A stretch of DNA of 63,844 nt. It comes from Clostridium sp. E02. Its GTDB lineage: Bacteria > Bacillota > Clostridia > Lachnospirales > Lachnospiraceae. The position numbers and the translations under genes were made by a program. This document shows, in pieces, positions 1 through 8,268 of the stretch. Below the pieces are notes generated by a model. That model was not told the DNA's origin, made no database searches, and worked only from the letters and a program-made list of their open reading frames with translations. Within the stretch, counting starts at the first letter, position 1; each line of letters begins with the position of its first letter. The stretch lies in the NCBI RefSeq assembly GCF_003833015.1, contig NZ_RJLQ01000025.1, positions 1 through 63,844 on the forward strand. The letters are read 5' to 3'.

Positions 1-133
1 ACGATTGACTGTATAGATGGGAATTGGAAGAGGGGGAATCCTCAGAGATGTCCTTACCACTATACTTATAAAAAAGAATAAGTCTGAAAGCAATATTTTT
101 TGCTTACAAACTTATTATACGAGGAGGTGTGGT

Positions 134-1240
134 ATGAAACATATTATGCTTATATTCGGAACCAGGCCAGAAGCGATTAAGATGTGTCCTCTTATTAATG
201 AACTGAAAAGCAGAACGGGAGTTCGTATCAGTGTCTGCGTCACCGGTCAGCACCGTACAATGCTTCATCAGGTACTGGAGGCGTTTTGTGTAGTTCCGGA
301 TTTTGACCTTTCCATTATGAAGGAAAAACAGACATTGTTTGAGATCACAACGAATATATTGGATAAAATCAGGCGTATACTGGAAATAGAAAAGCCGGAT
401 CTTGTATTGGTTCATGGTGATACAACCACGACGTTTGCATCTGCTTTGGCCTGTTTTTATTTACAGATACCCGTAGGTCATGTGGAGGCTGGTTTAAGGA
501 CTTATGATCTATCTTCCCCCTATCCGGAAGAGTTTAACAGACAGGCGGTCAGTATAGTCGCTACACATCATTTTGCGCCTACGGAAGCAGCGAAACAAAA
601 TCTGATAAAAGAAGGAAAGAATCCATCGACATTGTACGTTACTGGTAATACGGCTATTGATGCATTAAAAACCACAGTCAGGGAGGATTATAGCCATGAG
701 CAGCTGGAATGGGCATCAGACAGTCGGCTGATTTTGCTGACAGCACACAGAAGAGAGAATCTGGGTGAACCAATGAGGCAGATGTTTTGTGCCATTAAAA
801 GAATTATAAAAGAATATCCGGATGTTAAGGTGATTTATCCCATACACTTAAATCCTCTTGTAAGAAATTTGGCTGACAATGTATTTAAAGATGAGGATAG
901 GATCCGCCTGATTGAGCCTTTGGATGTATTGGATTTTCATAATTTTCTTGCGAGAGCGTATCTGGTTTTAACAGACAGTGGAGGAATACAGGAAGAGGCC
1001 CCGACTCTAGGAAAACCAGTACTGGTCATGCGTGATACGACGGAACGTCCAGAAGGAGTTGCAGCAGGAACCCTTTGGCTTGTGGGGACAGAAGAGGAAA
1101 CAATCTATCATTCGATAAAGAAGCTGCTAAATGACGAAAGTACCTATGATAAAATGAGTAAAGCCAGCAATCCTTATGGGGATGGATTTGCCAGTAAACG
1201 GATTGCAGATATCTTGTTAGGGGTTCATACGTTCCATTAA
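134..1240 (+). CDS. wecB: UDP-N-acetylglucosamine 2-epimerase (non-hydrolysing)
   Basis: Cytosolic enzyme that interconverts UDP-GlcNAc and UDP-ManNAc, supplying ManNAc for teichoic acid linkage units or surface polysaccharide. The 368-residue product has the family landmarks: GTRPEAIKM at the N-terminus, HGDTTTTFA, HVEAGLRT and TDSGGIQEEAP near the C-terminus, and is of normal family length. The ATG at 134 is chosen because GAGGAGG lies about 7 nt upstream; the open frame continues to position 17 but the extra residues are not family-like. A strong hairpin terminator follows directly. The rml genes about 1.4 kb downstream fit a shared role in envelope sugars, although a regulator gene and its own promoter lie between them. 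Confidence 0.92.
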   Translation: MKHIMLIFGTRPEAIKMCPLINELKSRTGVRISVCVTGQHRTMLHQVLEAFCVVPDFDLSIMKEKQTLFEITTNILDKIRRILEIEKPDLVLVHGDTTTTFASALACFYLQIPVGHVEAGLRTYDLSSPYPEEFNRQAVSIVATHHFAPTEAAKQNLIKEGKNPSTLYVTGNTAIDALKTTVREDYSHEQLEWASDSRLILLTAHRRENLGEPMRQMFCAIKRIIKEYPDVKVIYPIHLNPLVRNLADNVFKDEDRIRLIEPLDVLDFHNFLARAYLVLTDSGGIQEEAPTLGKPVLVMRDTTERPEGVAAGTLWLVGTEEETIYHSIKKLLNDESTYDKMSKASNPYGDGFASKRIADILLGVHTFH

Positions 1241-1243
1241 TAT

Positions 1244-1299
1244 AGCAAAACACCTCAGCGTAACATAAGATTTTATATGTTACGCTGAGGTGTTTTGCT
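1244..1299. terminator. Strong bidirectional hairpin terminator after wecB
   Basis: Two perfectly complementary 24-nt arms (1244-1267 and 1276-1299) surround an 8-nt loop. The arm ends are A/T-rich on each side, so the hairpin could stop transcription from either direction. It separates wecB from the MerR gene. Confidence 0.85.
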
Positions 1300-1317
1300 T
1301 GTTGTTTGCAATTTTAC

Positions 1318-1348
1318 TTGACAGTGACCATACGTCACCCTCTATAAT
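1318..1348 (+). promoter_or_regulatory. MerR-type promoter with operator in a 19-bp spacer
   Basis: TTGACA at 1318-1323 and TATAAT at 1343-1348 are separated by 19 bp, the long spacer typical of promoters that MerR proteins activate by twisting the DNA. The spacer holds the perfect dyad GTGAC-CATAC-GTCAC. It drives the MerR gene and nearly matches the rmlA promoter at 2590-2620, suggesting autoregulation. Confidence 0.8.
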
Positions 1349-1385
1349 GCTTATAGTATAAGATTTATAGAGAGGGGGCAAGGCA

Positions 1386-2567
1386 ATGAGCCAATTTTAC
1401 ACATCAGGTCAGTTTGCAAAGAAGGCCAATGTGTCCATTCGTACGATTCGGTATTATGACAAACAGGGGCTTTTAAAACCGGCGGGAATGAGCAGTGGTG
1501 GATATCGTCTCTATACGGATTCAGATTTTGCGAAACTCCAGAAGATCTTATCCTTAAAATATCTCGGCTTTTCTCTTGATGAAATCCGATCCATCACCAT
1601 CAATGATAATGACAAGGATTATGTAGGAGAATCCATAAAACTACAGTTGAATCTGATCCGAAAGAAAATTGAACATCTTAAACTGGTGGAACAGACGCTT
1701 ACAGAGACATCCCGTTTAGTAATGGATGATAAGAGCGTAGACTGGAGTAAAATCCTGCATCTGATTCATATCACGAATATGGAAAAAACACTGGTGGAAC
1801 AATACAAGGATGCGGCCAATGTAAGCATTCGGATTGGACTTCATAAAAGGTATACAATGAATAAGCAGGGCTGGTTTCGCTGGCTGTATGAGCGTATGGA
1901 ACCCATTGCTGGGAAACGGGTTCTTGAGCTGGGGTGTGGAAACGGAGAATTATGGCGCAGCAATGAGGATAAAATCCCTAGGGACGCCAACATTTGTCTG
2001 ACTGATGTTTCGAAAGGAATGGTTCGGGATGCAGAGGATAATTTAAATGGTCTGTTGGGTAATTTATCGTTTGAAGTACTTGACTGTAGGCAGATTTTAA
2101 AACCAGAAGGAAGTTTTGATATAGCAGTTGCTCATCATGTACTGTTTTATTTGTCTGATTTGTCTGGAGTTTTAACACAGATTTATCGGGTTTTGACGCC
2201 GGGAGGGATTTTTTGTTGTAGTACTTATGGATGCGAGCATATGAAGGAAATTGGTCAACTTGTTCGAGAATTTGACTCTAGGATTACGTTATCCGAAGTG
2301 AATCTATATGATGTATTTGGTCTTGAGAATGGAGAAGAGATTTTAGCACGGCATTTTAGTTCGGTGAAAAAAGAGGAATATCAGGACAGCTTGGAGGTCA
2401 CAGATGCGGGTGCTCTTATGGAGTATATTTTGTCTTGCCATGGAAATCAACAGGAATATCTAAGCGATCGGTATGAAGAATTTCGTGAATTCCTTGAAAA
2501 AAAGATGAAAAAGAGGGGAACCATCCATATTACCAAGCAGGCAGGCGCATTTCTTTGTACAAAATAA
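1386..2567 (+). CDS. MerR-family regulator fused to a SAM-dependent methyltransferase
   Basis: Two-domain protein of 393 residues. Residues 1-75 are a MerR winged helix (FAKKANVSIRTIRYYDKQGLL, then a GGYRLY wing), followed by a dimerisation coiled coil to about residue 125. Residues 150-390 form a class I methyltransferase with motif I VLELGCGNGE near residue 180 and a PGG motif typical of small-molecule methylases. In MerR proteins the C-terminal domain senses the signal, so the methyltransferase may act as sensor, as enzyme, or both; no substrate can be named from sequence. The start ATG follows GAGAGGGGGC. Its promoter has a 19-bp spacer, and the same operator-like sequence lies before rmlA, so control of the rml operon is inferred. 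Confidence 0.85.
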   Translation: MSQFYTSGQFAKKANVSIRTIRYYDKQGLLKPAGMSSGGYRLYTDSDFAKLQKILSLKYLGFSLDEIRSITINDNDKDYVGESIKLQLNLIRKKIEHLKLVEQTLTETSRLVMDDKSVDWSKILHLIHITNMEKTLVEQYKDAANVSIRIGLHKRYTMNKQGWFRWLYERMEPIAGKRVLELGCGNGELWRSNEDKIPRDANICLTDVSKGMVRDAEDNLNGLLGNLSFEVLDCRQILKPEGSFDIAVAHHVLFYLSDLSGVLTQIYRVLTPGGIFCCSTYGCEHMKEIGQLVREFDSRITLSEVNLYDVFGLENGEEILARHFSSVKKEEYQDSLEVTDAGALMEYILSCHGNQQEYLSDRYEEFREFLEKKMKKRGTIHITKQAGAFLCTK

Positions 2568-2589
2568 GGAAAAAGTAAGAGAAAAACAC

Positions 2590-2620
2590 TTGACCATTAC
2601 CTTACGTCACCCTTTATGAT
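2590..2620 (+). promoter_or_regulatory. rmlA promoter with MerR-type 19-bp spacer
   Basis: TTGACC at 2590-2595 and TATGAT at 2615-2620 are 19 bp apart. The block TACGTCACCCT next to the -10 element is identical to that of the MerR promoter at 1318-1348. The shared layout indicates that the upstream MerR-methyltransferase regulates the rml operon. Confidence 0.75.
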
Positions 2621-2649
2621 AGGAGTAAGATTGAATAGGAGGAAACAAA

Positions 2650-3531
2650 ATGAAGGGAATTATTCTTGCCGGAGGCTCCGGCACCAGGCTGTATCCATTG
2701 ACTATGGTGACATCCAAACAGTTATTGCCAATTTATGACAAACCTATGATTTATTACCCTCTTTCTGTGCTTATGAATGCAGGGATTCGAGAAATTTTAA
2801 TTATATCCACACCGGATGATACACCCAGATTTGAAGCTCTTTTAGGAGATGGGGGCCAGTTTGGAATCCAGTTATCCTATGCAGTGCAGCCATCTCCAGA
2901 TGGGCTTGCTCAGGCATTTATCATTGGGGAGGAATTTATCGGTGGCGATAGTGTCGCTATGATATTAGGAGATAATATTTTTGCAGGACATGGACTGAAC
3001 AAGCGACTCATGAATGCTGCGAATAAAAAAGACGGCGCTACAATTTTTGGTTACTATGTAGACGATCCTGAGCGGTTTGGCATTGTAGAATTTGATTCTG
3101 ACGGAAAAGCAATTTCCATCGAAGAAAAACCTGAAAACCCCAAGAGTAATTATTGCGTGACGGGTTTGTATTTTTATGACAATAAAGTGGTGGAATATGC
3201 AAAAAATCTGGACCCGTCTCCAAGAGGAGAACTGGAAATTACGGATTTGAACCGTATCTATCTGGAGGCTGGAAACTTAAATGTGGAACTGCTAGGGCAG
3301 GGATTTACTTGGCTTGACACAGGAACCCATGAATCATTGGTTGATGCAACTAACTTTGTACGAACCATGGAAACCCACCAGCATAGAAAGGTGGCTTGTC
3401 TGGAAGAAATTGCATATTTAAACCATTGGATTACCAAGGATCAGCTAATTGACAGCATTGAACCTTTAAAGAAAAACCAATATGGACAGTATTTAATGGA
3501 TGTTTTAGCGGGAAAATATATAGATCGATAA
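2650..3531 (+). CDS. rmlA: Glucose-1-phosphate thymidylyltransferase
   Basis: First step of dTDP-L-rhamnose synthesis: joins dTTP and glucose-1-phosphate to give dTDP-glucose. The 293-residue protein has the nucleotidyltransferase signature GGSGTRLYP at residues 8-16, followed by the [18 protein letters not shown] block, LGDNIF and EEKP, and has normal RmlA length. The AGGAGG site lies 5-6 nt before the ATG. It begins an operon with rmlB (30 bp away) and rmlD, under a MerR-like promoter. The product is cytosolic and feeds rhamnose into cell-wall polysaccharide. Confidence 0.96.
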   Translation: MKGIILAGGSGTRLYPLTMVTSKQLLPIYDKPMIYYPLSVLMNAGIREILIISTPDDTPRFEALLGDGGQFGIQLSYAVQPSPDGLAQAFIIGEEFIGGDSVAMILGDNIFAGHGLNKRLMNAANKKDGATIFGYYVDDPERFGIVEFDSDGKAISIEEKPENPKSNYCVTGLYFYDNKVVEYAKNLDPSPRGELEITDLNRIYLEAGNLNVELLGQGFTWLDTGTHESLVDATNFVRTMETHQHRKVACLEEIAYLNHWITKDQLIDSIEPLKKNQYGQYLMDVLAGKYIDR

Positions 3532-3561
3532 TGAAAAAATAAAGGATCAGGAGGGAATACA

Positions 3562-4584
3562 ATGAAAATTATCGTAACAGGCGGTGCCGGTTTTATCGGA
3601 GGGAACTTTATTCATCATATGGTAAACAAATATCCAGATGATCAAATTATCAATTTAGATTTACTAACATATGCAGGAAACTTAGAGACTTTAAAGTCGG
3701 TAGAAGAGAAGCCTAATTACCGTTTTATAAAGGGAGATATTGCAGATCGCACGTTTATATTTGAATTATTTGAAAAAGAGAAGCCAGACGTAATCGTCAA
3801 TTTCGCAGCAGAAAGTCATGTGGATCGATCCATTACCGATCCGGAAGCATTTGTAAGAACAAATGTTATGGGAACGACGACTCTTTTAGATGCTTGTCGT
3901 ACGTATGGAATTAAGCGGTTCCATCAAGTGTCCACTGACGAGGTGTACGGAGACCTGCCTCTTGACCGACCGGATCTCTTTTTTACGGAAGAAACACCAC
4001 TTCACACATCGAGTCCCTATTCGTCGTCGAAAGCAAGTGCGGACCTGTTTGTATTAGCGTATCACAGAACGTTTGGGTTACCTGTGACGCTTTCTAGATG
4101 TTCTAATAATTATGGACCTTATCATTTCCCGGAGAAATTGATTCCTCTTATGATCAGTCGTGCACTGGCAGATGAAGAACTTCCGGTGTACGGAAATGGG
4201 GAGAATGTAAGAGACTGGCTTCATGTTTCGGATCACTGTGAGGCCATAGACTTAATTATCCATAAAGGAAAAGTGGGAGAAGTCTATAATGTAGGTGGAC
4301 ACAACGAGCGCACCAATTTAGAAGTTGTGAAAACGATATTAAAGGAATTAAAGAAACCGGAAAGTCTGATTAAATACGTTACGGACCGCCCAGGTCATGA
4401 TAGACGTTATGCCATTGATCCGAAAAAACTGGAGACAGAACTTGGCTGGAAACCGAAGTATAACTTTGATACTGGCATTCGTCAGACCGTTCAGTGGTAT
4501 TTGGATCATGAGGATTGGTGGAAGCATATTGTGAACGGGGAATACCAAAATTATTTTGAACGTATGTATGGAGCCCGTTTATAA
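3562..4584 (+). CDS. rmlB: dTDP-glucose 4,6-dehydratase
   Basis: Second step of dTDP-rhamnose synthesis: oxidises and dehydrates dTDP-glucose to dTDP-4-keto-6-deoxyglucose with bound NAD. The 340-residue extended short-chain dehydrogenase has the Rossmann motif GGAGFIGG at residues 7-14, the VDRSI segment, the STDEVYG block holding the catalytic Asp-Glu pair, and YSSSKASAD with the catalytic Tyr and Lys. Length and motifs are normal. It lies 30 bp after rmlA with an AGGAGG site, so it is co-transcribed. Confidence 0.96.
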   Translation: MKIIVTGGAGFIGGNFIHHMVNKYPDDQIINLDLLTYAGNLETLKSVEEKPNYRFIKGDIADRTFIFELFEKEKPDVIVNFAAESHVDRSITDPEAFVRTNVMGTTTLLDACRTYGIKRFHQVSTDEVYGDLPLDRPDLFFTEETPLHTSSPYSSSKASADLFVLAYHRTFGLPVTLSRCSNNYGPYHFPEKLIPLMISRALADEELPVYGNGENVRDWLHVSDHCEAIDLIIHKGKVGEVYNVGGHNERTNLEVVKTILKELKKPESLIKYVTDRPGHDRRYAIDPKKLETELGWKPKYNFDTGIRQTVQWYLDHEDWWKHIVNGEYQNYFERMYGARL

Positions 4585-4609
4585 TCCATGATGATGAAGT
4601 GAGGTTATT

Positions 4610-5455
4610 ATGAAAGTATTTGTTACTGGCGTAAAAGGTCAGCTGGGATTTGATGTAGTAAATGAATTGAACAAACGCGGGCATGAAGCGGTGGGGGTGG
4701 ACATTGAAGAGATGGACATTACGGACCCAGAAAGTGTAAACCGAGTGATTCGGGAACATGCACCGGAAGCAGTCATTCATTGTGCGGCCTATACGGCAGT
4801 GGATGCGGCGGAAGAGAATGAACAAGTGTGTCGAAACGTGAATGCAAAAGGAACCGAATACATTGCAAAGGTGTGCCGGGATCTGGATATTAAGATGATG
4901 TACATCAGTACGGATTATGTATTTAATGGGGAAGGAACTCGTCCCTGGGAACCGGATGATAAAAGGGAACCTCTTAATGTTTACGGACAGACAAAATATG
5001 AGGGTGAGCTGGCGGTAGAAGAAAACATAAAGAAATATTTTATCGTTCGGATTGCCTGGGTGTTTGGGAAAAATGGAAAAAATTTTATTAAGACTATGCT
5101 AAATCTTGGTAATACCAGGGATAAGTTAACGGTGGTGGCGGACCAATTTGGTTCTCCTACCTATACGTATGACCTGGCAAGGCTTTTGGTGGATATGATT
5201 GGAACAGACCGGTATGGACGGTATCATGCGACGAATGAGGGATATTGCAGCTGGTATGATTTCGCCTGTGAAATCTTTAAACAGGCAGGTATGTCTGTAA
5301 GTGTGGAGCCGGTGGGATCTGATCAATTTCCAGTAAAAGCAAAACGGCCTATGAATAGCAGAATGAATAGAAATAAGCTGATTGAGAATGGATTTCGTTG
5401 TCTGCCTCCCTGGGAGAATGCGCTAAGACGATATCTGGCTGAACTGGAAAATTAA
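4610..5455 (+). CDS. rmlD: dTDP-4-dehydrorhamnose reductase
   Basis: Last step of dTDP-L-rhamnose synthesis: reduces dTDP-4-keto-L-rhamnose with NAD(P)H. The 281-residue protein has the GxxGxxG nucleotide motif (VTGVKGQLG) at its start, STDYVFNG, and YGQTKYEGE carrying the catalytic Tyr and Lys. It sits 25 bp after rmlB and closes the operon before a terminator. Its substrate is made by RmlC, which is not encoded beside it; rmlC must be elsewhere in the genome if the pathway is complete. Confidence 0.94.
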   Translation: MKVFVTGVKGQLGFDVVNELNKRGHEAVGVDIEEMDITDPESVNRVIREHAPEAVIHCAAYTAVDAAEENEQVCRNVNAKGTEYIAKVCRDLDIKMMYISTDYVFNGEGTRPWEPDDKREPLNVYGQTKYEGELAVEENIKKYFIVRIAWVFGKNGKNFIKTMLNLGNTRDKLTVVADQFGSPTYTYDLARLLVDMIGTDRYGRYHATNEGYCSWYDFACEIFKQAGMSVSVEPVGSDQFPVKAKRPMNSRMNRNKLIENGFRCLPPWENALRRYLAELEN

Positions 5456-5515
5456 AGGAACAATGGAACTGTTTTTTCTGATCGTTGAAACAACTCGGTC
5501 AGAAAAATAGTTTTG

Positions 5516-5552
5516 AAAGCAAGAAGAAAAAAATTGTTTCTTGCTTTTTTTT
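5516..5552 (+). terminator. Rho-independent terminator after rmlD
   Basis: Ten-nt complementary arms AAAGCAAGAA (5516-5525) and TTCTTGCTTT (5538-5547) are followed by a T run. A second, weaker dyad at about 5471-5507 (TTTTTCTGATCG / CGGTCAGAAAAA) precedes it. Confidence 0.8.
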
Positions 5553-5609
5553 GCTTTTTGTGGTACAATGTCTGAATATTACAAATTATTCGGCTTATAC
5601 AAAAAAAGA

Positions 5610-5638
5610 TTGACGAATCCTGCCCTATATGTTATAGT
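5610..5638 (+). promoter_or_regulatory. Sigma-A promoter of the rpmG-secE-nusG-rplK-rplA operon
   Basis: TTGACG at 5610-5615 and TATAGT at 5633-5638 with a 17-bp spacer, a near-consensus vegetative promoter. A leader of roughly 100 nt follows before rpmG. No open frame in the leader looks like a gene. Confidence 0.8.
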
Positions 5639-5747
5639 GATTGGGCGAATGGAAGAGCTTAGGTCTTTTTTTTATGCTCAAAAATGTTTGCAGCATGAAA
5701 TGAAGGCTGAAAACACAATAACGAAAATTTAAGTGGAGGTGGAAGTC

Positions 5748-5897
5748 GTGCGCACAAAAATCACACTGGCATGTACAGAATGTAAACAGCGTAATTATAA
5801 CATGACCAAGGATAAGAAGACTCATCCGGACAGAATGGAAACTAAGAAATATTGTAGATTCTGCAAGAGCCATACAATGCACAAGGAAACAAAGTAA
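5748..5897 (+). CDS. rpmG: Large ribosomal subunit protein bL33
   Basis: A 49-residue protein of the 50S subunit, zinc-binding form. It starts with GTG at 5748 after GGAGGTGGAAG. The sequence has [21 protein letters not shown] and a C-terminal YCRFCKSH; the cysteine pairs C9/C12 and C36/C39 can bind zinc, which marks the C+ form replaced under zinc starvation in Firmicutes. It is the first gene of the secE-nusG-rplK-rplA unit, 24 bp before secE. No tRNA-Trp gene, often found beside these genes, is present between rpmG and secE. Confidence 0.95.
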   Translation: MRTKITLACTECKQRNYNMTKDKKTHPDRMETKKYCRFCKSHTMHKETK

Positions 5898-5921
5898 TTA
5901 GTTTGTAAAGGACGTGAAATT

Positions 5922-6125
5922 ATGGGAGATACAGTGAACAACGAGGGTGCTCAGAAGAAAAGCTTTTTTTCAGGCTTAAAAGCTGAGTTTGTAAAAATCG
6001 TTTGGCCTGACAAAGAAACCGTAACGAAACAGACGATTGCTGTTATGTCGGCATCGATAGCTTTAGGACTGATTATTGCGATTCTTGATCTGATCATCAA
6101 GTTTGGTCTCAGTTTTATCTTATAA
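5922..6125 (+). CDS. secE: Preprotein translocase subunit SecE
   Basis: The 67-residue single-span SecE of Gram-positive type. A short cytosolic stretch holds FFSGLKAEFVKIVWPDKETV, the conserved amphipathic helix that clamps SecY, followed by one membrane segment at about residues 42-65. It forms SecYEG with SecY and SecG and is needed for export of the many signal-peptide proteins encoded later in the window. It lies between rpmG and nusG, the standard bacterial order, 23 bp before nusG. Confidence 0.95.
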   Translation: MGDTVNNEGAQKKSFFSGLKAEFVKIVWPDKETVTKQTIAVMSASIALGLIIAILDLIIKFGLSFIL

Positions 6126-6148
6126 TTCGTAAGGGTTAAGGTGAGTTT

Positions 6149-6664
6149 ATGTCAGAAGCACAGTGGTATGTAGTCCATACCTATTCAGGTTATGAGAACA
6201 AAGTAAAAGTCGACATTGAGAAAACAATTGAAAACAGAAACTTACAGGACCAGATTCTGGAAGTATCGGTTCCGTTAGAAACCGTCATTGAAATGAAAAA
6301 TGGCGTGGAGAAAAAGGCCGATAAAAAGATGTTCCCCGGCTACGTACTGATTCACATGGTTATGAATGATGACACATGGTATGTAGTGCGTAATACCCGC
6401 GGCGTGACAGGCTTTGTAGGTCCTGGATCAAAACCGGTTCCTCTGACAGAAGAAGAGATGGAGAAACTTGGGTTCAAGAACGAAGAAGTTATTATTGGCT
6501 TCGAAGAGGGAGATACCGTTGTGGTAACTTCCGGTGCATGGAAAGATACCGTTGGTGCCATCAAGTCCATCAACGGAGGAAAGAAAACCATCACCATTTA
6601 TGTTGAGATGTTTGGCCGGGAAACACCGGTGGAACTGAATTTCAACGAAGTGAAATTGATGTAA
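6149..6664 (+). CDS. nusG: Transcription termination/antitermination factor NusG
   Basis: A 171-residue protein that binds RNA polymerase and controls pausing and coupling with the ribosome. The N-terminal NGN domain (WYVVHTYSGYENKVK, PGYVLIHM, WYVVRNTRGVTGFVG) covers residues 5-110, and a KOW motif (FEEGDTVVVTSGAWKDTVG) lies near residues 120-140. Length and domain order are standard. It is followed by an 85-bp leader carrying an L1-binding-like motif and then rplK. Confidence 0.97.
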   Translation: MSEAQWYVVHTYSGYENKVKVDIEKTIENRNLQDQILEVSVPLETVIEMKNGVEKKADKKMFPGYVLIHMVMNDDTWYVVRNTRGVTGFVGPGSKPVPLTEEEMEKLGFKNEEVIIGFEEGDTVVVTSGAWKDTVGAIKSINGGKKTITIYVEMFGRETPVELNFNEVKLM

Positions 6665-6698
6665 CAAGTAAAAGCGGCTTATACCAATGTATAGGCTC

Positions 6699-6726
6699 GT
6701 GGGAGGGAAATCCCCGACAATACCAC
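6699..6726 (+). promoter_or_regulatory. L1-binding-like RNA motif before rplK
   Basis: GTGG and CCAC ends enclose a small GGG-AAAT-CCC hairpin and an asymmetric internal loop containing GACAATA. The same element recurs before rplA at 7284-7312. It resembles the known mRNA site where protein L1 represses its own operon by mimicking its 23S rRNA target. It ends about 10 nt before the rplK ribosome-binding site. Confidence 0.65.
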
Positions 6727-6749
6727 ATTTATTTAGGAGGTGCCTAATT

Positions 6750-7175
6750 ATGGCAAAGAAAGTAACGGGATATATTAAATTGCAGATTCCAGCGGGAAAA
6801 GCTACACCAGCTCCTCCTGTAGGTCCGGCACTCGGACAGCATGGTGTAAACATTGTTCAGTTTACAAAGGAATTTAACGCAAGAACAGCAGACCAGGGAG
6901 ATTTAATTATTCCGGTTGTTATCACTGTTTATGCTGACAGAAGCTTTAGCTTTATTACCAAGACTCCACCAGCTGCTGTATTATTGAAGAAGGCCTGCAA
7001 GTTAAAATCTGGTTCTGCAGTTCCGAATAAGACAAAGGTAGCTGCTATTTCTAAAGCTGAATTACAAAAAATTGCTGAATTGAAGATGCCTGACTTAAAT
7101 GCTGCATCTGTAGAAACTGCTATGAGCATGGTTGCAGGTACTGCAAGAAGTATGGGTATCACAGTTGAGGATTAA
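6750..7175 (+). CDS. rplK: Large ribosomal subunit protein uL11
   Basis: A 141-residue ribosomal protein at the base of the L7/L12 stalk, where it binds the GTPase-associated region of 23S rRNA. Conserved blocks are [34 protein letters not shown]-like FTKEFNART and the C-terminal ARSMGI. The ATG at 6750 follows AGGAGG and gives exact family length; the open frame extends upstream to 6687 but that part overlaps the leader motif. It lies before rplA as in nearly all bacteria. Confidence 0.97.
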   Translation: MAKKVTGYIKLQIPAGKATPAPPVGPALGQHGVNIVQFTKEFNARTADQGDLIIPVVITVYADRSFSFITKTPPAAVLLKKACKLKSGSAVPNKTKVAAISKAELQKIAELKMPDLNAASVETAMSMVAGTARSMGITVED

Positions 7176-7283
7176 GTTTCTTAACGAAGACAGGCAAAGT
7201 GCCAGCAGAGCTTAAAACTTAAGCTGTTTGAAGAGCCATTAGGCGAATCAGACTTTCTTCTCGGTTGGCGAAGCTTTAAAAAC

Positions 7284-7312
7284 GTGGGAGGGAAAATCCC
7301 CGACAATACCAC
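7284..7312 (+). promoter_or_regulatory. Second L1-binding-like RNA motif before rplA
   Basis: A second copy of the element at 6699-6726, differing by one extra A in the hairpin loop. It ends directly before the rplA ribosome-binding site (TAGGAGG, 7313-7319), so bound L1 could block translation initiation. The rplK-rplA spacer is unusually long (153 bp), consistent with a regulatory role. Confidence 0.65.
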
Positions 7313-7328
7313 TAGGAGGTTATTTAGA

Positions 7329-8024
7329 ATGAAAAGAGGAAAAAGATACGCAGAGGCAGCTAAGACAGTAGATCGTGCTGTTCTCTACGATTCACCAGTT
7401 GCAATTTCTTTGGTTAAGAAGAATGCAAGTGCTAAATTTGATGAAACAATAGAAGCTCATATCAGAACCGGTTGTGACGGACGTCACGCTGACCAGCAGA
7501 TCCGTGGTGCCGTAGTACTTCCTCATGGTACCGGTAAGACTGTTCGTATCTTAGTTTTTGCTAAGGGGCCTAAGGCTGACGAAGCACAGGCTGCAGGAGC
7601 AGATTTCATTGGAGCAGAGGAATTAATTCCGAAGATCCAGAACGAAGGATGGTTGGATTTTGATGTGGTTGTTGCTACTCCAGATATGATGGGTGTAGTA
7701 GGTCGTTTAGGACGTGTCCTGGGACCGAAAGGTTTAATGCCTAACCCCAAAGCTGGTACTGTTACTATGGACGTAACAAAAGCAATCAACGATATCAAAG
7801 CTGGTAAGGTTGAGTACAGACTTGATAAGACAAACATTATCCACGTGCCAGTAGGAAAAGCTTCTTTTACAGAAGAACAGTTAGCGGACAACTTCCAGAC
7901 GCTTGTTGATGCAATCTCCAAAGCAAAACCAAGTTCACTTAAAGGTGCTTACTTAAAGAGCGTAACTCTGACATCCACCATGGGACCTGGCGTTAAGCTG
8001 AACGTAGCAAAGTTAATGAACTAA
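7329..8024 (+). CDS. rplA: Large ribosomal subunit protein uL1
   Basis: A 231-residue protein that forms the mobile L1 stalk near the E site and, in many bacteria, represses its own operon. It carries MKRGKRY at the N-terminus and the signature [31 protein letters not shown] near the middle. The ATG at 7329 follows AGGAGG; a GTG at 7284 in the same frame lies inside the regulatory motif and is unlikely to be the start. It is the last gene before the rplJ promoter. Confidence 0.97.
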   Translation: MKRGKRYAEAAKTVDRAVLYDSPVAISLVKKNASAKFDETIEAHIRTGCDGRHADQQIRGAVVLPHGTGKTVRILVFAKGPKADEAQAAGADFIGAEELIPKIQNEGWLDFDVVVATPDMMGVVGRLGRVLGPKGLMPNPKAGTVTMDVTKAINDIKAGKVEYRLDKTNIIHVPVGKASFTEEQLADNFQTLVDAISKAKPSSLKGAYLKSVTLTSTMGPGVKLNVAKLMN

Positions 8025-8037
8025 TTTTGTTTTGTGG

Positions 8038-8066
8038 TTGACATGAATGATATATAATGTTATACT
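8038..8066 (+). promoter_or_regulatory. Promoter of the rplJ-rplL operon
   Basis: TTGACA at 8038-8043 and TATACT at 8061-8066 are 17 bp apart. The element starts just 14 nt after the rplA stop. A leader of about 195 nt follows, with the layout of an L10 autoregulatory leader. Confidence 0.8.
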
Positions 8067-8072
8067 ACGCTA

Positions 8073-8268
8073 GTATTGACTGCCGAAGACAGCAGGTGCC
8101 GTTAGGCATAAGGTGTTACCACCTGCCGAGGATTGTACAAGAATCATTTTATTCAAATGAATTTGTAGACCTCTCTGTCCTTTGGGCGGGGAGGTTTTTT
8201 CTTTGCGGTTTATACGAGCGGGTTTTGGACTAGTTCCAGGACTTAGACTAAACAGGAGGTAAACCATA
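8073..8268 (+). ncRNA. Ribosomal protein L10 leader RNA
   Basis: The 5' leader of rplJ contains a structured stretch (CTGCCGAAGACAGCAGGTGCC...AGGTGTTACCACCTGCCGAGG) that fits the known L10 leader, where the L10-L7/L12 complex binds a kink-turn and represses the operon. It ends with a hairpin and T run at 8168-8202, implying control by transcription attenuation. Confidence 0.75.
8168..8202 (+). terminator. Attenuator hairpin inside the L10 leader
   Basis: Arms ACCTC (8169-8173) and GAGGT (8191-8195), extended inward by TGTCC and GGGCG-like pairing, are followed by a T run to 8201. It lies about 70 nt before rplJ. Confidence 0.75.

Noticed and set aside
5541-5732. 63-residue open frame between rmlD and rpmG
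   Set aside because: It spans the terminator and the TTGACG-TATAGT promoter of rpmG and has no ribosome-binding site.
7284-7328. Upstream GTG start for rplA
   Set aside because: It lies within the L1-like RNA motif; ATG 7329 has AGGAGG and gives the normal length.
8053-8058. TATAAT as -10 element of the rplJ promoter
   Set aside because: It is only 9 bp from TTGACA. TATACT at 8061-8066 is at the correct 17 bp.
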